Source: Pseudomonadota bacterium (GTDB lineage: Bacteria; Pseudomonadota; Alphaproteobacteria; Acetobacterales; Acetobacteraceae). From it: a stretch of DNA of 58,784 nucleotides. The notes beneath the pieces were generated by a model that saw nothing but the letters and a program-made list of their open reading frames with translations, did not search any database and was not told the DNA's origin. The position numbers and the translations under genes were made by a program. The stretch spans positions 1 through 58,784 of the forward strand of contig JAKADX010000025.1 in assembly GCA_021818505.1 (NCBI GenBank). The letters are read 5' to 3'. Shown here piece by piece: positions 37,367 to 46,886 of the stretch; the stretch's first letter is position 1; every line of letters begins with the position of its first letter.

Positions 37367-38539
37367 CTAGTACGACCTGGGGAGGCCGAGGTCGTGCTGG
37401 GCGACGTAGTTCAGCACCATCTCCTCCGAGATCGGCGCGATGCGGAACAGGCGCGCATCCCGCCACAGCCGCTCGACATGGAACTCGCGTGAATAGCCCA
37501 TGCCGCCCATGGTCTGCATCGCCCGGTCGGTGGCGTGCCCGGCGGCCCGGCCGGCGAGAAACTTCGCCCAGTTCGCCGCGGCGCCATAGGGCTCGCCCGT
37601 ATCGTGCAGTGTCGCCGCCTTGTAGTTCATCAGCCGGGCGCACTCGGTTTCGATATGCGCCTCCGCCAGCGGGAATTGCAGCCCCTGATAGGCGGCGATC
37701 GGCGTGTCGCGGAACACGCGCCGCTCGCGCGCGTAGCGCACGGCCAGTGCCGTCGCGAGTTCCGCCGTGCCGACGAGGCCCGCGGCGGTGACGATGCGCT
37801 CGGTGTTCAGCACCTCCAGCAGTTGCGTCCATCCGCCGTCGAGGTCGCCGACGAGTTCGTGGCCTTCCACGCGTACGTCATCGAGGAACACCAGGCTGGA
37901 GGGTTGCGTGTGCGTGCCCACCTTATCGATCGGGCGATGCGTCACTCCGGCGCGCTCGGTGTCGATGACGAACAGCGAGACGCCGTCGGTGCGGCGCGCC
38001 ACTTCGTCGGGCCGGCGCGTGCGGGCCACCACCAACATCTTTGTCGATTGCGGCACGCTGGTGATCCAGATCTTGCGCCCGTTGAGCCGCCATCCGTTGC
38101 CGTCGGCGCGGGCGAACGTCTTGATCGAGAGCGTGTTGCTGCCGGCATCCGGCTCGGTCAGCGCCATGCAGAAGGTGATGTCGCCGCGCACCAGTTTCGG
38201 CAGCAGTGCCGCGCGCATCTCCGCGTTGGCGAAGCGCGCCAGCGTGACGCCGCCGAAGATCGGGTTGGTCATGAACAACTGACTCAGCGTCGAGCCGCCG
38301 CCGGCGGCGCACAGCGCCTCCACTGCCAGCGCAGTTTCCATCATGCCCAGGCCCGAACCGCCATATTCCTCCGGCACCATGATGCCGCCGAGCCCGGCGT
38401 CGCAGATCGCCTGCCAACATTCGCGCGGGAACTCCCCGGCGGCGTCGGTGCGGCCCCAGTAGTCGAGGCCGTACTGCTCGCCGACCCGCCGCGCGGTTTC
38501 GACCATCAGCTTCTGTTCGTCGGTCAGGGCGAAATCCAT
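37367..38539 (-). CDS. Acyl-CoA dehydrogenase
   Basis: A 390-residue FAD enzyme. Family segments are MALTEPDAGSNTLSIKTFA, GWRLNGRKIWITSV (FAD site) and the C-terminal MGGMGYSREFHVERLWRDAR. The ISEEMVLNY stretch is where the catalytic-base loop of short-chain enzymes lies. It oxidises an acyl-CoA to the trans-2-enoyl-CoA. The ATG at 38539 follows GGGGAG and lies 10 bases after the E2 stop. A longer frame upstream is a shadow of E2. Confidence 0.93.
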   Translation of the reverse strand: MDFALTDEQKLMVETARRVGEQYGLDYWGRTDAAGEFPRECWQAICDAGLGGIMVPEEYGGSGLGMMETALAVEALCAAGGGSTLSQLFMTNPIFGGVTLARFANAEMRAALLPKLVRGDITFCMALTEPDAGSNTLSIKTFARADGNGWRLNGRKIWITSVPQSTKMLVVARTRRPDEVARRTDGVSLFVIDTERAGVTHRPIDKVGTHTQPSSLVFLDDVRVEGHELVGDLDGGWTQLLEVLNTERIVTAAGLVGTAELATALAVRYARERRVFRDTPIAAYQGLQFPLAEAHIETECARLMNYKAATLHDTGEPYGAAANWAKFLAGRAAGHATDRAMQTMGGMGYSREFHVERLWRDARLFRIAPISEEMVLNYVAQHDLGLPRSY

Positions 38540-38549
38540 GACGCTCCCC

Positions 38550-39614
38550 TCAATCGCGCAACAGGCCGAGTGGCCGTTCCAGCAGGCCGGCGATGGCGCC
38601 GAGCAGCTTCGCCGCGCGTACGCCGTCGAGCACGCGATGATCGGCCGACAGCACCAGCATGATCTCCTGTCGCAGCACCGGCGCGCCGCGCGCATCCGGC
38701 CGGAACGCGCCGCGCGGCCGGCCGACGCCCAGGATCGCGGCCTGACCGGGGTTGATGATCGGCACGACGAAATCGGCGCCGTGCATGCCGAGATTGGAGA
38801 CGGTGAGCGATCCCCCCTCCAGGTCGTCGGGGCTGAGCCGGCCGTCGCGCGCCGCCGCGACCAGCGCGTCCGCTGTGCGCACCAGGTCATCGAGCCGCAG
38901 CGTCCCCGCGCCCCGCAGCACCGGCGCCAGCAGCCCGCCCGGCGTGTCGATCGCCAGCCCGATATCGCTGCCGCCGAGCGCCTGCGGCCCGTCCTCGGTC
39001 CAGATCGTGGTCATCGTCGGGTGGGCCGCGAGCGCGCGGCCGGTGGCCGCCAGCAGCAGGTGCGTGACGCTGACGCGCGGCCGGCCTGGCGCCGCGTTCA
39101 GCTCCGCCCGCAGCGCCAGCAGCCGCGTCGCATCCAGCTCCCGCGCCACATAAAAATGCGGGATCGTCTGCTTGGCGTACGTCAACCGCCGCGCCGCCGC
39201 CGTGGCGACGCGCGGCGCGCGGGCAACTGCCGGGGAGGGCGGCGGCGCAGGGACCTCGGTAAGCGCGCGCTCCACGTCCTGCGCCTTGATCCGTCCGCGC
39301 GGCCCGCTGCCGCGGATGGCGGCGAGGTCCAGCCCGGCGCGCCGCGCAAGCCTCCGGGCTAGAGGAGTGGCGATCACCCGCGCGGGGGCGGAGGCGCCGT
39401 CCGCCAGCTTGGCGACCGGGACGCCCACGGGGACCACGGCGCCCTCCGCCACCAGCAGCGCGCCGATGCGGCCGGCTTCCTGCGCCTCGATCTCCGTCGC
39501 GGTCTTTTCGGTCTCGACCACGAACAGCACGTCGCCGGCCCGCACCGCGTCGCCCGGCCACACGCGCCAGGCGGCCAGCGTGCCCTCGGTCATGGTGAGG
39601 CCCAGCTTGGGCAT
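38550..39614 (-). CDS. 2-oxoacid dehydrogenase complex E2 component (dihydrolipoamide acyltransferase)
   Basis: A 354-residue (from the ATG) E2. The lipoyl domain has the lipoylation Lys37 in VVETEKTATEIE; a peripheral subunit-binding domain starts IATPLARRLARRAG near residue 80; the catalytic acyltransferase domain ends with His326 in SADHRVLDG. A CTG at 39626, four codons upstream, lies 8 bases after AGGAGGG and would give the usual DIIMPKLGLTMTEG start, so the real start may be there. The E1 genes just upstream are broken, leaving this E2 without a local partner. Confidence 0.9.
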   Translation of the reverse strand: MPKLGLTMTEGTLAAWRVWPGDAVRAGDVLFVVETEKTATEIEAQEAGRIGALLVAEGAVVPVGVPVAKLADGASAPARVIATPLARRLARRAGLDLAAIRGSGPRGRIKAQDVERALTEVPAPPPSPAVARAPRVATAAARRLTYAKQTIPHFYVARELDATRLLALRAELNAAPGRPRVSVTHLLLAATGRALAAHPTMTTIWTEDGPQALGGSDIGLAIDTPGGLLAPVLRGAGTLRLDDLVRTADALVAAARDGRLSPDDLEGGSLTVSNLGMHGADFVVPIINPGQAAILGVGRPRGAFRPDARGAPVLRQEIMLVLSADHRVLDGVRAAKLLGAIAGLLERPLGLLRD

Positions 39615-39644
39615 GATGATGTCCAGCGCCGCGCCCTCCTGCCG

Positions 39645-40720
39645 CTATTCCAGGGTGCGGCGGGCGGCGGCGGCGATACGGGCGGCGTCGGGCAGATAGG
39701 CGGTCTCCAGCGACCGTGCGAACGGCACCGGCATGAACGGCGCGCCTACCCGCACCACCGGCGCGTCCAACTCGTCGAAGCCGACATCTGCCATGCGCGC
39801 CGCGCTCTCGGCGCCGATGCCGAACGCCTCCACCGCCTCATGCGCGATCACCAACCGGTGCGTGCGCGCCAGCGACGCCAGCACCGCCGGCTCGTCCCAG
39901 GGCTGGAGGCTCCGCAGGTCGATCACCTCCGCCGCGACGCCTTCGCCGGCCAGCGTCGCCGCCGCTTCCAGCGCCGCGTGGACCATCGCGCCATAGCTGA
40001 CGATGGTCAGGTCGCGGCCCTCGCGCAGCGTCGCCGCGACGCCGAGCGGCAGGGCGGCAAGGGGTTCCGTGACCTCCTGCTTCATGCCGTACAGCCGCTT
40101 GTGCTCCACCATGATGACCGGGTCGGGGTCGGCGATCGCGGCGCGCAGCAGGCCGTAGGCGGAGTCGGGATCGGCGGCGCACACCACCTTCAGCCCCGAC
40201 ACATGCGCCAGCCACGACCTCGATCATGTCGTTGCCGTCCACGGCTCGGTGCGGGATGCTATACGCCGCCGCCAGTCCGGGAAGGCCGAAGGCGAGGTGC
40301 CGTGTGGTCGGCAGTGACTCGCCCCAGCCGTTGTTCTTGCACACCAGCAGCAGCGGCAGCCGCCAGAGTGCTGCAAGGTTGAAGGTCTCATGCACCAGCC
40401 CGTCGGCGAGCGCGCCGTCGCCGAAGAAAGCGACCGCGATCGCGCCGGTGCCGCGTGTGGCATGCGCCAGCGCGCTGCCGAGCGCGATCGACAGTCCGGC
40501 GCCGACGATACCGTTGGCGCCCAGCATCCCCACCGCCATGTCAGCCACGTGCATCGACCCGCCGCGCCCGCGGCACCTCGCCGGCCGCGAACAAGTCGCG
40601 CAGCGTCTCTTCGCTATGGCGGATCAGCAGCATCGTGCGGTGCAGCGCCAACAGGTCCGCAGTGGCCAGCAAATCGTCGCCCCGTGTCCCGCCCGCCTCG
40701 ATCTTCGCTGTTTCTCCCAT
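39645..40720 (-). pseudogene. Remnant of 2-oxoacid dehydrogenase E1 alpha and beta genes, joined by internal deletions
   Basis: Three pieces in order on the minus strand. (1) 40720-~40570: E1 alpha N-terminus with LLALHRTMLLIRHSEETLR and FAAGEVP, then a frame change to a stop at 40541. (2) ~40570-40215: another frame resumes with RGRGGSMHVADMAVG and runs through the thiamine diphosphate motif (GDGALADGLVHETF to CKNN) to VDGNDMIEV. (3) From ~40217 to the stop at 39645: E1 beta C-terminal half starting WLAHVSGLKVVCAADPDSA. Missing are about 55-60 residues of alpha in the middle, the alpha C-terminus and the beta N-terminus. No intact E1 can be made. The family was probably acetoin or pyruvate dehydrogenase. 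Confidence 0.88.
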
Positions 40721-40891
40721 AGCGGCGGCGAGGTTAGGCGCGCGCGGTTAGGGCGGCAAGGCAAAAAATGAACCTTGAGTCATCAGTCAGGAATGCTAGC
40801 CGGCGACGGTCGGCTCGCGAGGGTGCCGTTGCAACCCCGGTCACGCTCGGGCAGCCTTGTTCGCGCTTGCGGAACGGACGGAGGGCCTCGG

Positions 40892-42766
40892 ATGCACAAG
40901 CCGACGGAGCAACCCGACGACCTGCTGCTCAATCCGGCCGACGAGGTACGCATTCGCCAGGACCTGGTGCAAACGGCCCTTGGCCGACGCCCGGCCGATC
41001 GCATGGTGCGGGTCGGGCGGCTGCTGGATGTGCATTCACGGACCTGGGCCGAGGACCAGGAGATTGTCATCAAGGGCCGGCGCATTGCCCATGTCGGCCC
41101 GGCCGGCAGCTATGCGGGCGAGGTGGCCGAGCGTGTGGATCGGGGCGACCTCGCTGCCGTGCCGGGCTTCGGCGAGGTGCACAAGCATATCGAAAGCTCG
41201 CACTTGACGCCGGAATGGGAAGCCGCGCTGGTGCTGCCGCGCGGCAACACATGGACCTGCGAGGCCAGCCACGAATTCTCCAACGTCGATGGCGGGCACA
41301 ATCTTGAGTTCTGGCAGACGGCGCGGCGGCACGGCTCGCCCCTGAAAATCTTCCCGCTGCCCGGCTCGGCGGTGCCGCCGACCGCCTATGAGTCCGGCGG
41401 CGGCTGGTTCGGCCGTGACGAGCAGCTCCTCTTTATGGCCGAGAGCCTGATGGTCGCGGGGCTGGACGAGGTGATGGATTGGCCGGCGATCTGGAACCCG
41501 GACAATCCGTCCTACGACCGGCTTTGGGGAATGATCGAGGCCACGTTCGCCGGGCGCGGCGTGGTTGAGGGGCATGGCTCCGGCCTGCGTGACGTGTCGG
41601 CCATCAATGCCTTCGCCGCCGCCGGCCTGGCCTCCGACCACGAGGTGCAGACACCGGAGGAGACCTGGGAGAAGCTGCGGCGCGGCATCTTCGTCGAACT
41701 GCGCGTCTATGCCATGGAGGAGATCATCGCCTCGCTCCTGGCGCGCGGCCTGACCGACTGGTCGCAGATCGCCTTCACCACCGACGATCGCAGTGCCAGC
41801 GACACGCTGCGGCTGGGTGCGACCGACCACAATGTGCGGCTGGCGATCCGCTGCGGGCTGGCGCCGGAGATCGCGATCCAGTGCGCCACGATCAATCCCG
41901 CACGGCACATGCGGCTGACGCCCTTCGTCGGCAGCATCGCCCCCGGCCGCTACGCCGACATGGTGCTGCTCTCGGACGTGGCAGGGCTGGAGATCGCGGA
42001 GGTCTGGGCCGATGGGCGGCAGGTTTCCGGGGGACGGCGCTATATCGGCGCGCAGCCGCGCATCGACTGGCCGGCGTGGTCCACCAACACCATCAACATC
42101 GGCCGCACGCTGACCGCGGAGGATTTCGCCATCCCGGCCGCGCCGGGCCGCACCACGATGAAGGCCGCGGTCATCCGCCCGTTCCACTGGCATGATGACT
42201 TCTACGTCCTGGAATTGCCGGTGCGCGACGGCGAAGTGCAGCGCAACCCCGACGAAACCATCACGAAATTTGCCATCGTCGATCGCTTCTCTGGCGAGGC
42301 GAAGGTTTCAAAGATGTTCTGGCGTGGCTGCGGGCCGCGCACCACGGAGAGTGCTCTCGCCTGTTCGGTCGCGCACGACAAGCACAATATCTGGGCGGTC
42401 GGCTCCTCGGATGCGGCGATGGCGCGCGCGGTCAACGCACTGGCGGCGATCCAGGGCGGCTGGGCGCTGGTGCGCGAGGGCGAACTGGTGGCAACCGTCC
42501 GCTACGAGATCGGCGGCCTGATGACCTGCCGCCCGGCGGAGGACCTCGATGCCGAGATGCAGGCGCTCTATGCCGAAGCGCGCAAGGTGGACTGGATGTA
42601 TGAGCCGACGTTCCGCCCGCGCTGGTATCCCGGCTTCCCCGAGCGGCTGATGTTCGCGACCTTGACCTGCGCGCCCTGGACCTGGGTGCTCGTGGCTCCC
42701 TGCGCGCAGGCACCGCAAGGGTTCCTCAACGTGCAGACCGGCGCCGTGCATCCGGTGGTCTGGTGA
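40892..42766 (+). CDS. ade: Adenine deaminase
   Basis: A 624-residue amidohydrolase of the AdeC type that turns adenine into hypoxanthine. The metal site VPGFGEVHKHIESSHLTP replaces the common PGFIDxHxHIES form but keeps both His and the Glu-Ser. GLASDHEVQTPEE and TTDDRSASDTL are further family segments, and the C-terminal domain has ALACSVAHDKHNIWAVG. The ATG at 40892 follows GGAGGG. The GTG of the permease gene overlaps its stop (GTGA), so uptake and deamination are linked. Confidence 0.93.
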   Translation: MHKPTEQPDDLLLNPADEVRIRQDLVQTALGRRPADRMVRVGRLLDVHSRTWAEDQEIVIKGRRIAHVGPAGSYAGEVAERVDRGDLAAVPGFGEVHKHIESSHLTPEWEAALVLPRGNTWTCEASHEFSNVDGGHNLEFWQTARRHGSPLKIFPLPGSAVPPTAYESGGGWFGRDEQLLFMAESLMVAGLDEVMDWPAIWNPDNPSYDRLWGMIEATFAGRGVVEGHGSGLRDVSAINAFAAAGLASDHEVQTPEETWEKLRRGIFVELRVYAMEEIIASLLARGLTDWSQIAFTTDDRSASDTLRLGATDHNVRLAIRCGLAPEIAIQCATINPARHMRLTPFVGSIAPGRYADMVLLSDVAGLEIAEVWADGRQVSGGRRYIGAQPRIDWPAWSTNTINIGRTLTAEDFAIPAAPGRTTMKAAVIRPFHWHDDFYVLELPVRDGEVQRNPDETITKFAIVDRFSGEAKVSKMFWRGCGPRTTESALACSVAHDKHNIWAVGSSDAAMARAVNALAAIQGGWALVREGELVATVRYEIGGLMTCRPAEDLDAEMQALYAEARKVDWMYEPTFRPRWYPGFPERLMFATLTCAPWTWVLVAPCAQAPQGFLNVQTGAVHPVVW

Positions 42767-44121
42767 GCGAGGTTGCCGCCGTGGCCAGCGGGCCGCTCGA
42801 CCGTTTCTTCCGTCTGCGCGAGCGCGGCAGCAGCGTAGGGCGCGAGCTGGTCGCGGGGGCGACGACATTCGCCGCTATGGCCTACATCATTGCGGTGAAC
42901 CCCGCGATCATGTCGGCGGCCGGCATGGATCGCGGCGATCTGGTGATCGCGACCGCGCTGGCTGCGATCCTCGGCAGCGTGATGATGGGGCTGCTCGCGA
43001 ACCTGCCGCTCGCCGTCGCGCCGGCGATGGGGTCGAACGTCGTCTTCACCTTCGTGCTGGTCAAGCAGATGGGCGTGCCCTGGCAGGGCGCGTTGGCGAT
43101 GGTGGCGTTCACGGGCGCGGTGTTCCTGATTCTCAGCCTGTCGCGACTGCGCGAGAGGGTGGCCCGCGACGTACCGGAGACGCTGAAGATCGGCATTCAG
43201 GCAGGCGTGGGTACGCTCATCGTGTTCATCGGGCTGCGCAGCGCCGGCTTCGTGGTGGCGAACAGGTCCACCTACATCGCCATGGGGTCGCTCGCCAGCC
43301 CGCCGGTGCTGCTGACCCTGTTCGGCCTGTTGCTGACGCCGGTGCTCGTGGTGCGCAAGGTGCCCGGCGCGCTGATTCTCTCCATCGCTACCCTGACGCT
43401 GATCGGATTCCTCGTCCCGGGCGCAGGGGCAAGAATGGTGACGACCGCGCCGAGTGCCGTGCTGTCGATGCCGAGGTTTCCGTCCAGCACATTCCTGGCA
43501 CTCGATTTCCGCTATCTGTTCACGCACGTGTTCATCGTGCTGCCGATCCTGTTCTATTTCGTATGTGCGGAGTTCTTCTCCACGCTCGGCACCCTGATCG
43601 GCGTCACCGGTGCGGCCGACCTGCGCCGTCAGGACGGATCGATTCCGAACGCGACCGCCGCGTTCGCGACCGATGCCACCTCCAGCATTGTCGGTCCACT
43701 GCTCGGCACGTCGGTAGTTACCGCCTATATCGAGTCGGTCACCGGGGTACAGGCCGGCGGACGCACCGGGCTGACGCCACTGACCGTGGCGGGGCTGTTT
43801 GGTCTTTCGCTGTTCTTCTGGCCGGTCTTCGTCATCATCCCGCCGCAGGCGACGGCACCGGCTCTGGTGCTGGTCGGCGTGCTGATGCTGCAAGGTCTGG
43901 CGCGGACCGACATGACCGATCTGCTCAACGCGGTGCCGATCGTTCTGACGCTGCTGGTGACCGTGCTGACGAACAACCTGATCAACGGCATGGCGCTCGG
44001 TACGCTGAGTTTCATCGCGCTGCACCTGGCACTTGGACGGCGCGGCGCGATCACCGGCGTGGTCTGGGCGCTTGGCGCGGTGTTCGTCGGCTATTTCTAT
44101 GTGGCGGCCCGGCTGATGTGA
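42763..44121 (+). CDS. NCS2-family purine permease (AzgA-like)
   Basis: A 452-residue integral membrane protein with about 12-14 hydrophobic segments. Family motifs are ELVAGATTFAAMAYIIAVNP near the N-terminus, LAVAPAMGSNVVFTF, and the substrate-site region ATDATSSIVGPLLGTSVVTA with IESVTGVQAGGRTGLT. AzgA proteins carry adenine, guanine or hypoxanthine with protons; adenine is likely because the gene is coupled to adenine deaminase. The start is GTG. Confidence 0.92.
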   Translation: MSEVAAVASGPLDRFFRLRERGSSVGRELVAGATTFAAMAYIIAVNPAIMSAAGMDRGDLVIATALAAILGSVMMGLLANLPLAVAPAMGSNVVFTFVLVKQMGVPWQGALAMVAFTGAVFLILSLSRLRERVARDVPETLKIGIQAGVGTLIVFIGLRSAGFVVANRSTYIAMGSLASPPVLLTLFGLLLTPVLVVRKVPGALILSIATLTLIGFLVPGAGARMVTTAPSAVLSMPRFPSSTFLALDFRYLFTHVFIVLPILFYFVCAEFFSTLGTLIGVTGAADLRRQDGSIPNATAAFATDATSSIVGPLLGTSVVTAYIESVTGVQAGGRTGLTPLTVAGLFGLSLFFWPVFVIIPPQATAPALVLVGVLMLQGLARTDMTDLLNAVPIVLTLLVTVLTNNLINGMALGTLSFIALHLALGRRGAITGVVWALGAVFVGYFYVAARLM

Positions 44122-44254
44122 CGAACGCCCGCCCGAACGGGGTCGTCGTGGCGGAATTTCGAGCGGGACCAGAAATCCAATGCGCCGTCAGGCTTCGGCG
44201 GACGCAACCAAACGGCAACCGGACCGAGCCGGTGCGGTTCGCCCTGTACGCCTC

Positions 44255-44285
44255 TCGGCCCTCTCCCGGAGCGGGCGAGGGCCGA
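44255..44285. terminator. Strong hairpin between convergent permease and OmpA genes
   Basis: TCGGCCCTCTCCCG and CGGGCGAGGGCCGA form a 14-pair stem with one mismatch and a 3-base loop, 20 bases after the OmpA-family stop. It is symmetric and could end transcription in both directions. No T-run follows. It resembles the core of the dispersed palindromic repeats. Confidence 0.6.
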
Positions 44286-44305
44286 TAGGGCAACTTGCCT
44301 TCGCG

Positions 44306-45388
44306 TTACTTGTAGATGATCTCGACGCGCCGGTTCTGCGGCTCGCGCACGTTGTCGCCGGTCGGCACCAGCAGGTGCGTCTCGCCGAAGCCCTGCACGG
44401 TGATCTCGTTCTCCGGCACGCCGTCGCGCACCAGTTCGGCAGCCACGTTCTGCGCACGCTTGACCGAGAGCTTCTGGTTGTAGGTCGGCGAGCCGGAGGT
44501 GTCGGTGTAGCCGTTGACCTCGATGCGCGTGACCTGCACCCGCGTTGAGTTCTGCGCCGCCTCGGCGATGATCTGCTTGGCGCGTTCGGTCAGGTCGGCC
44601 TTGTCCCAGTCGAAGAAGACCAGATAGGTGCGCGCGGGCGCCGGAGCAGGGGCGGCGACCGGAGCAGGCGCCGGAGCAGGCGGCGGCGGCGGCGGGGCGA
44701 CGTTGAAGGCGTACCGCAGCCCGACGATACCCTGGAAGTTGGCCGCATATTGCAGCGTTGCCTTGAGGCCCGTCTGTGTCGCCCCGTTGAACGTCTCGCT
44801 GCCGAAATTCGCCAGGTACCGGAACTCGGTCGTGACGGACAGACCGGGCACCGATGAAATCGGGAACGCCACGCCGAGGATACCCTGCGCGGCGCCGCTG
44901 CCTTCGACATGGTTGCTTAGGCTGAACGCCCCGAGGCCCGGGATGGTGCCGTTGAAGCCGGTGTACCGCGTCCAAGTGTAGCCGACACCCGCACCGACAT
45001 ACGGATACAGCCAGTTCAGTCCGATATCGAAGTCATAGTAAGCGTTGACCAAGGCGCCGAGCGTGTTGTTGACGCCGGAGCCGTTGGCGCCCGTGCCGCC
45101 CAGATGCTGCTGGACGTGGAGGTACATCCCTTCCAGTTCGACGCGCACGCCGTTGCCGAAGCCGTAGCCGACGGCGACGGGGATCGTCCAACCGTTGTTC
45201 GACTCCATCTTCAGGCCCGGCGGCGCTGCGGCTGGAACCCCATTGACCGACAGCGATTCGAAATTCTGCCGCGCCAGGTAGTCGTAGCCGGCGCCCGCGC
45301 CGACATAGAGACCGTTCACCGGCTGGGCCAGGGCGACCGACGGGATCGCCAGGATGCTCATCGCCACGAGGGCATTGCGGAATTTCAT
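44306..45388 (-). CDS. OmpA-family outer membrane protein
   Basis: A 360-residue protein. A Sec signal (MKFRNALVAMSILAIPSVAL, cleaved after ALA) is followed by an eight-stranded beta-barrel (about 22-230), a Pro/Ala linker, and the OmpA peptidoglycan-binding domain (about 255-360) with NGYTDTSGSPTYNQKLSVKR. It anchors the outer membrane to the wall. It is a single gene between a terminator-like hairpin and a 265-base gap before the divergent CoA-transferase gene. Confidence 0.93.
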   Translation of the reverse strand: MKFRNALVAMSILAIPSVALAQPVNGLYVGAGAGYDYLARQNFESLSVNGVPAAAPPGLKMESNNGWTIPVAVGYGFGNGVRVELEGMYLHVQQHLGGTGANGSGVNNTLGALVNAYYDFDIGLNWLYPYVGAGVGYTWTRYTGFNGTIPGLGAFSLSNHVEGSGAAQGILGVAFPISSVPGLSVTTEFRYLANFGSETFNGATQTGLKATLQYAANFQGIVGLRYAFNVAPPPPPPAPAPAPVAAPAPAPARTYLVFFDWDKADLTERAKQIIAEAAQNSTRVQVTRIEVNGYTDTSGSPTYNQKLSVKRAQNVAAELVRDGVPENEITVQGFGETHLLVPTGDNVREPQNRRVEIIYK

Positions 45389-45653
45389 TTGAGGGTCCCT
45401 CACGCTTTCCATTCATTCGCCGCCGAGGCCGGCAGCGCCGGGATCGATGCGGTCAGTGTTGCTCGTTTCACACTCACCGGCCCGATCTCCTCGCCGAGTT
45501 GCGTTCCACTGACCCCGCCCCGTTCCGAGAGACGTGGACCGCAGTTCATAAACTAAGTCGCGGGTAACCCGTTCCTCCGCCATACAACTCGGCGCGAGTG
45601 ACACTCGTTGTTGCCGCGTTGCAACACGGTTTGCCTGAGCCGTCGATAGGGCT

Positions 45654-46886
45654 ATGAAGCGGGACATGAACGATGCCCCGACCCCCACCGGCCCGCTGCG
45701 CGGCTTGCGCGTGTTCGACCTGACGCGCGTGCTCGCCGGCCCGACCTGCGTGCAGATGCTGGCCGATCTCGGCGCCGACGTCATCAAGATCGAGAAGCCC
45801 GGCAGCGGCGACGACACCCGCGGCTTCGCCCCGCCGACGCTGCCCGGCAGCAAGGAAAGCGCCTATTTCGCCGGCGTGAACCGCAACAAGCGGTCGGTCA
45901 CTCTCGATATCGCGAAACCGGAGGGGCAGGCGATCGCGCGACGGCTGCTCGGGCACTGCGATATCTTTGTTGAGAACTTCAAGGCCGGTTCGCTCGCCCG
46001 CTACGGGCTGGGCTGGGAGGACGTGCGCAGCGCGCATCCCGGGCTGATCTATTGCTCGATCACCGGCTTCGGGCAGACCGGGCCGTACGCGCCGCGGCCG
46101 GGCTATGACGCGCTGATCCAGGCGATGGGCGGCGTGATGAGCCTGACGGGCGAGCCGGACGGAATGCCCCAGCGCGTCGGCGTGCCGATCGCCGACGTGT
46201 TTGCCGGACTCTACGGCTGCATTGGAATCCTGGCCGCGTTGCGGCACCGCGAGCGCACCGGAGAGGGGCAGTATATCGACATCGGGATGCTCGACACACA
46301 GGTTGCGTGGCTCGCCAACCAGGGCATGAACTATCTCGCAACGGGCGAGGATCCCCCGCGCTTGGGCAACCAGCATCCGAACATCGCGCCCTACCAGGTG
46401 TTCGCGACCGAGGATGGCTACATCATGCTGGCGGTCGGTAACGACGCCACGTTCCGCCGTTTCTGCGAGGGTTTCGATTTGCGCGATCTGCCCTCCGACC
46501 CGCGCTTCGCCACCAATGCCGCACGCGTGAGCAACCGCGCGCTCGTCACCGAGACGCTCGCGCCGGTCATGGCGCGGCACCCCACCGCGTGGTGGCTGGA
46601 GCGGCTGGAGGCGCTATCGATCGGTTGCGGCCCGATCAATCGGCTGTCGCAGGTGTTCGCCGACCCGCAGGTGCGGGCGCGCGGAATGGTCGTGGAGATG
46701 GCGCATCCGGCGACCGCGGACGGGCGGGTCAAGTTGCTGGCCAACCCGGTGCGCCTGTCCGCGACGCCACCCGACTACCGCCTTCCGCCTCCCCTACTGG
46801 GCGAACATACCGATCAGGTGCTCAGCGAGTTGCTCGGGCTGGGTACCGCGGAGATCGCCGGCCTGCGCGAACGGGGCGTGGTCTGA
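45654..46886 (+). CDS. CaiB/BaiF family CoA-transferase
   Basis: A 410-residue class III CoA-transferase. The N-terminal ADLGADVIKIEKPGSGD motif, the FVENFKAGSLARYGLG segment and the catalytic Asp152 in PGYDALIQAMGG are intact. It moves CoA between carboxylic acids; the acyl substrate is unknown. A second ATG at 45666 is also possible. Its TGA overlaps a CTG that is the best candidate start of the next gene. Confidence 0.93.
   Translation: MKRDMNDAPTPTGPLRGLRVFDLTRVLAGPTCVQMLADLGADVIKIEKPGSGDDTRGFAPPTLPGSKESAYFAGVNRNKRSVTLDIAKPEGQAIARRLLGHCDIFVENFKAGSLARYGLGWEDVRSAHPGLIYCSITGFGQTGPYAPRPGYDALIQAMGGVMSLTGEPDGMPQRVGVPIADVFAGLYGCIGILAALRHRERTGEGQYIDIGMLDTQVAWLANQGMNYLATGEDPPRLGNQHPNIAPYQVFATEDGYIMLAVGNDATFRRFCEGFDLRDLPSDPRFATNAARVSNRALVTETLAPVMARHPTAWWLERLEALSIGCGPINRLSQVFADPQVRARGMVVEMAHPATADGRVKLLANPVRLSATPPDYRLPPPLLGEHTDQVLSELLGLGTAEIAGLRERGVV

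Noticed and set aside
39838-40554. A 238-residue intact E1 alpha protein
   Set aside because: After about residue 113 the frame leaves E1 alpha and becomes the wrong-frame reading of the E1 beta C-terminal half.
44122-44254. A gene in the gap after the purine permease
   Set aside because: Short open frames only, no ribosome binding site, and the gap ends in the terminator-like hairpin.
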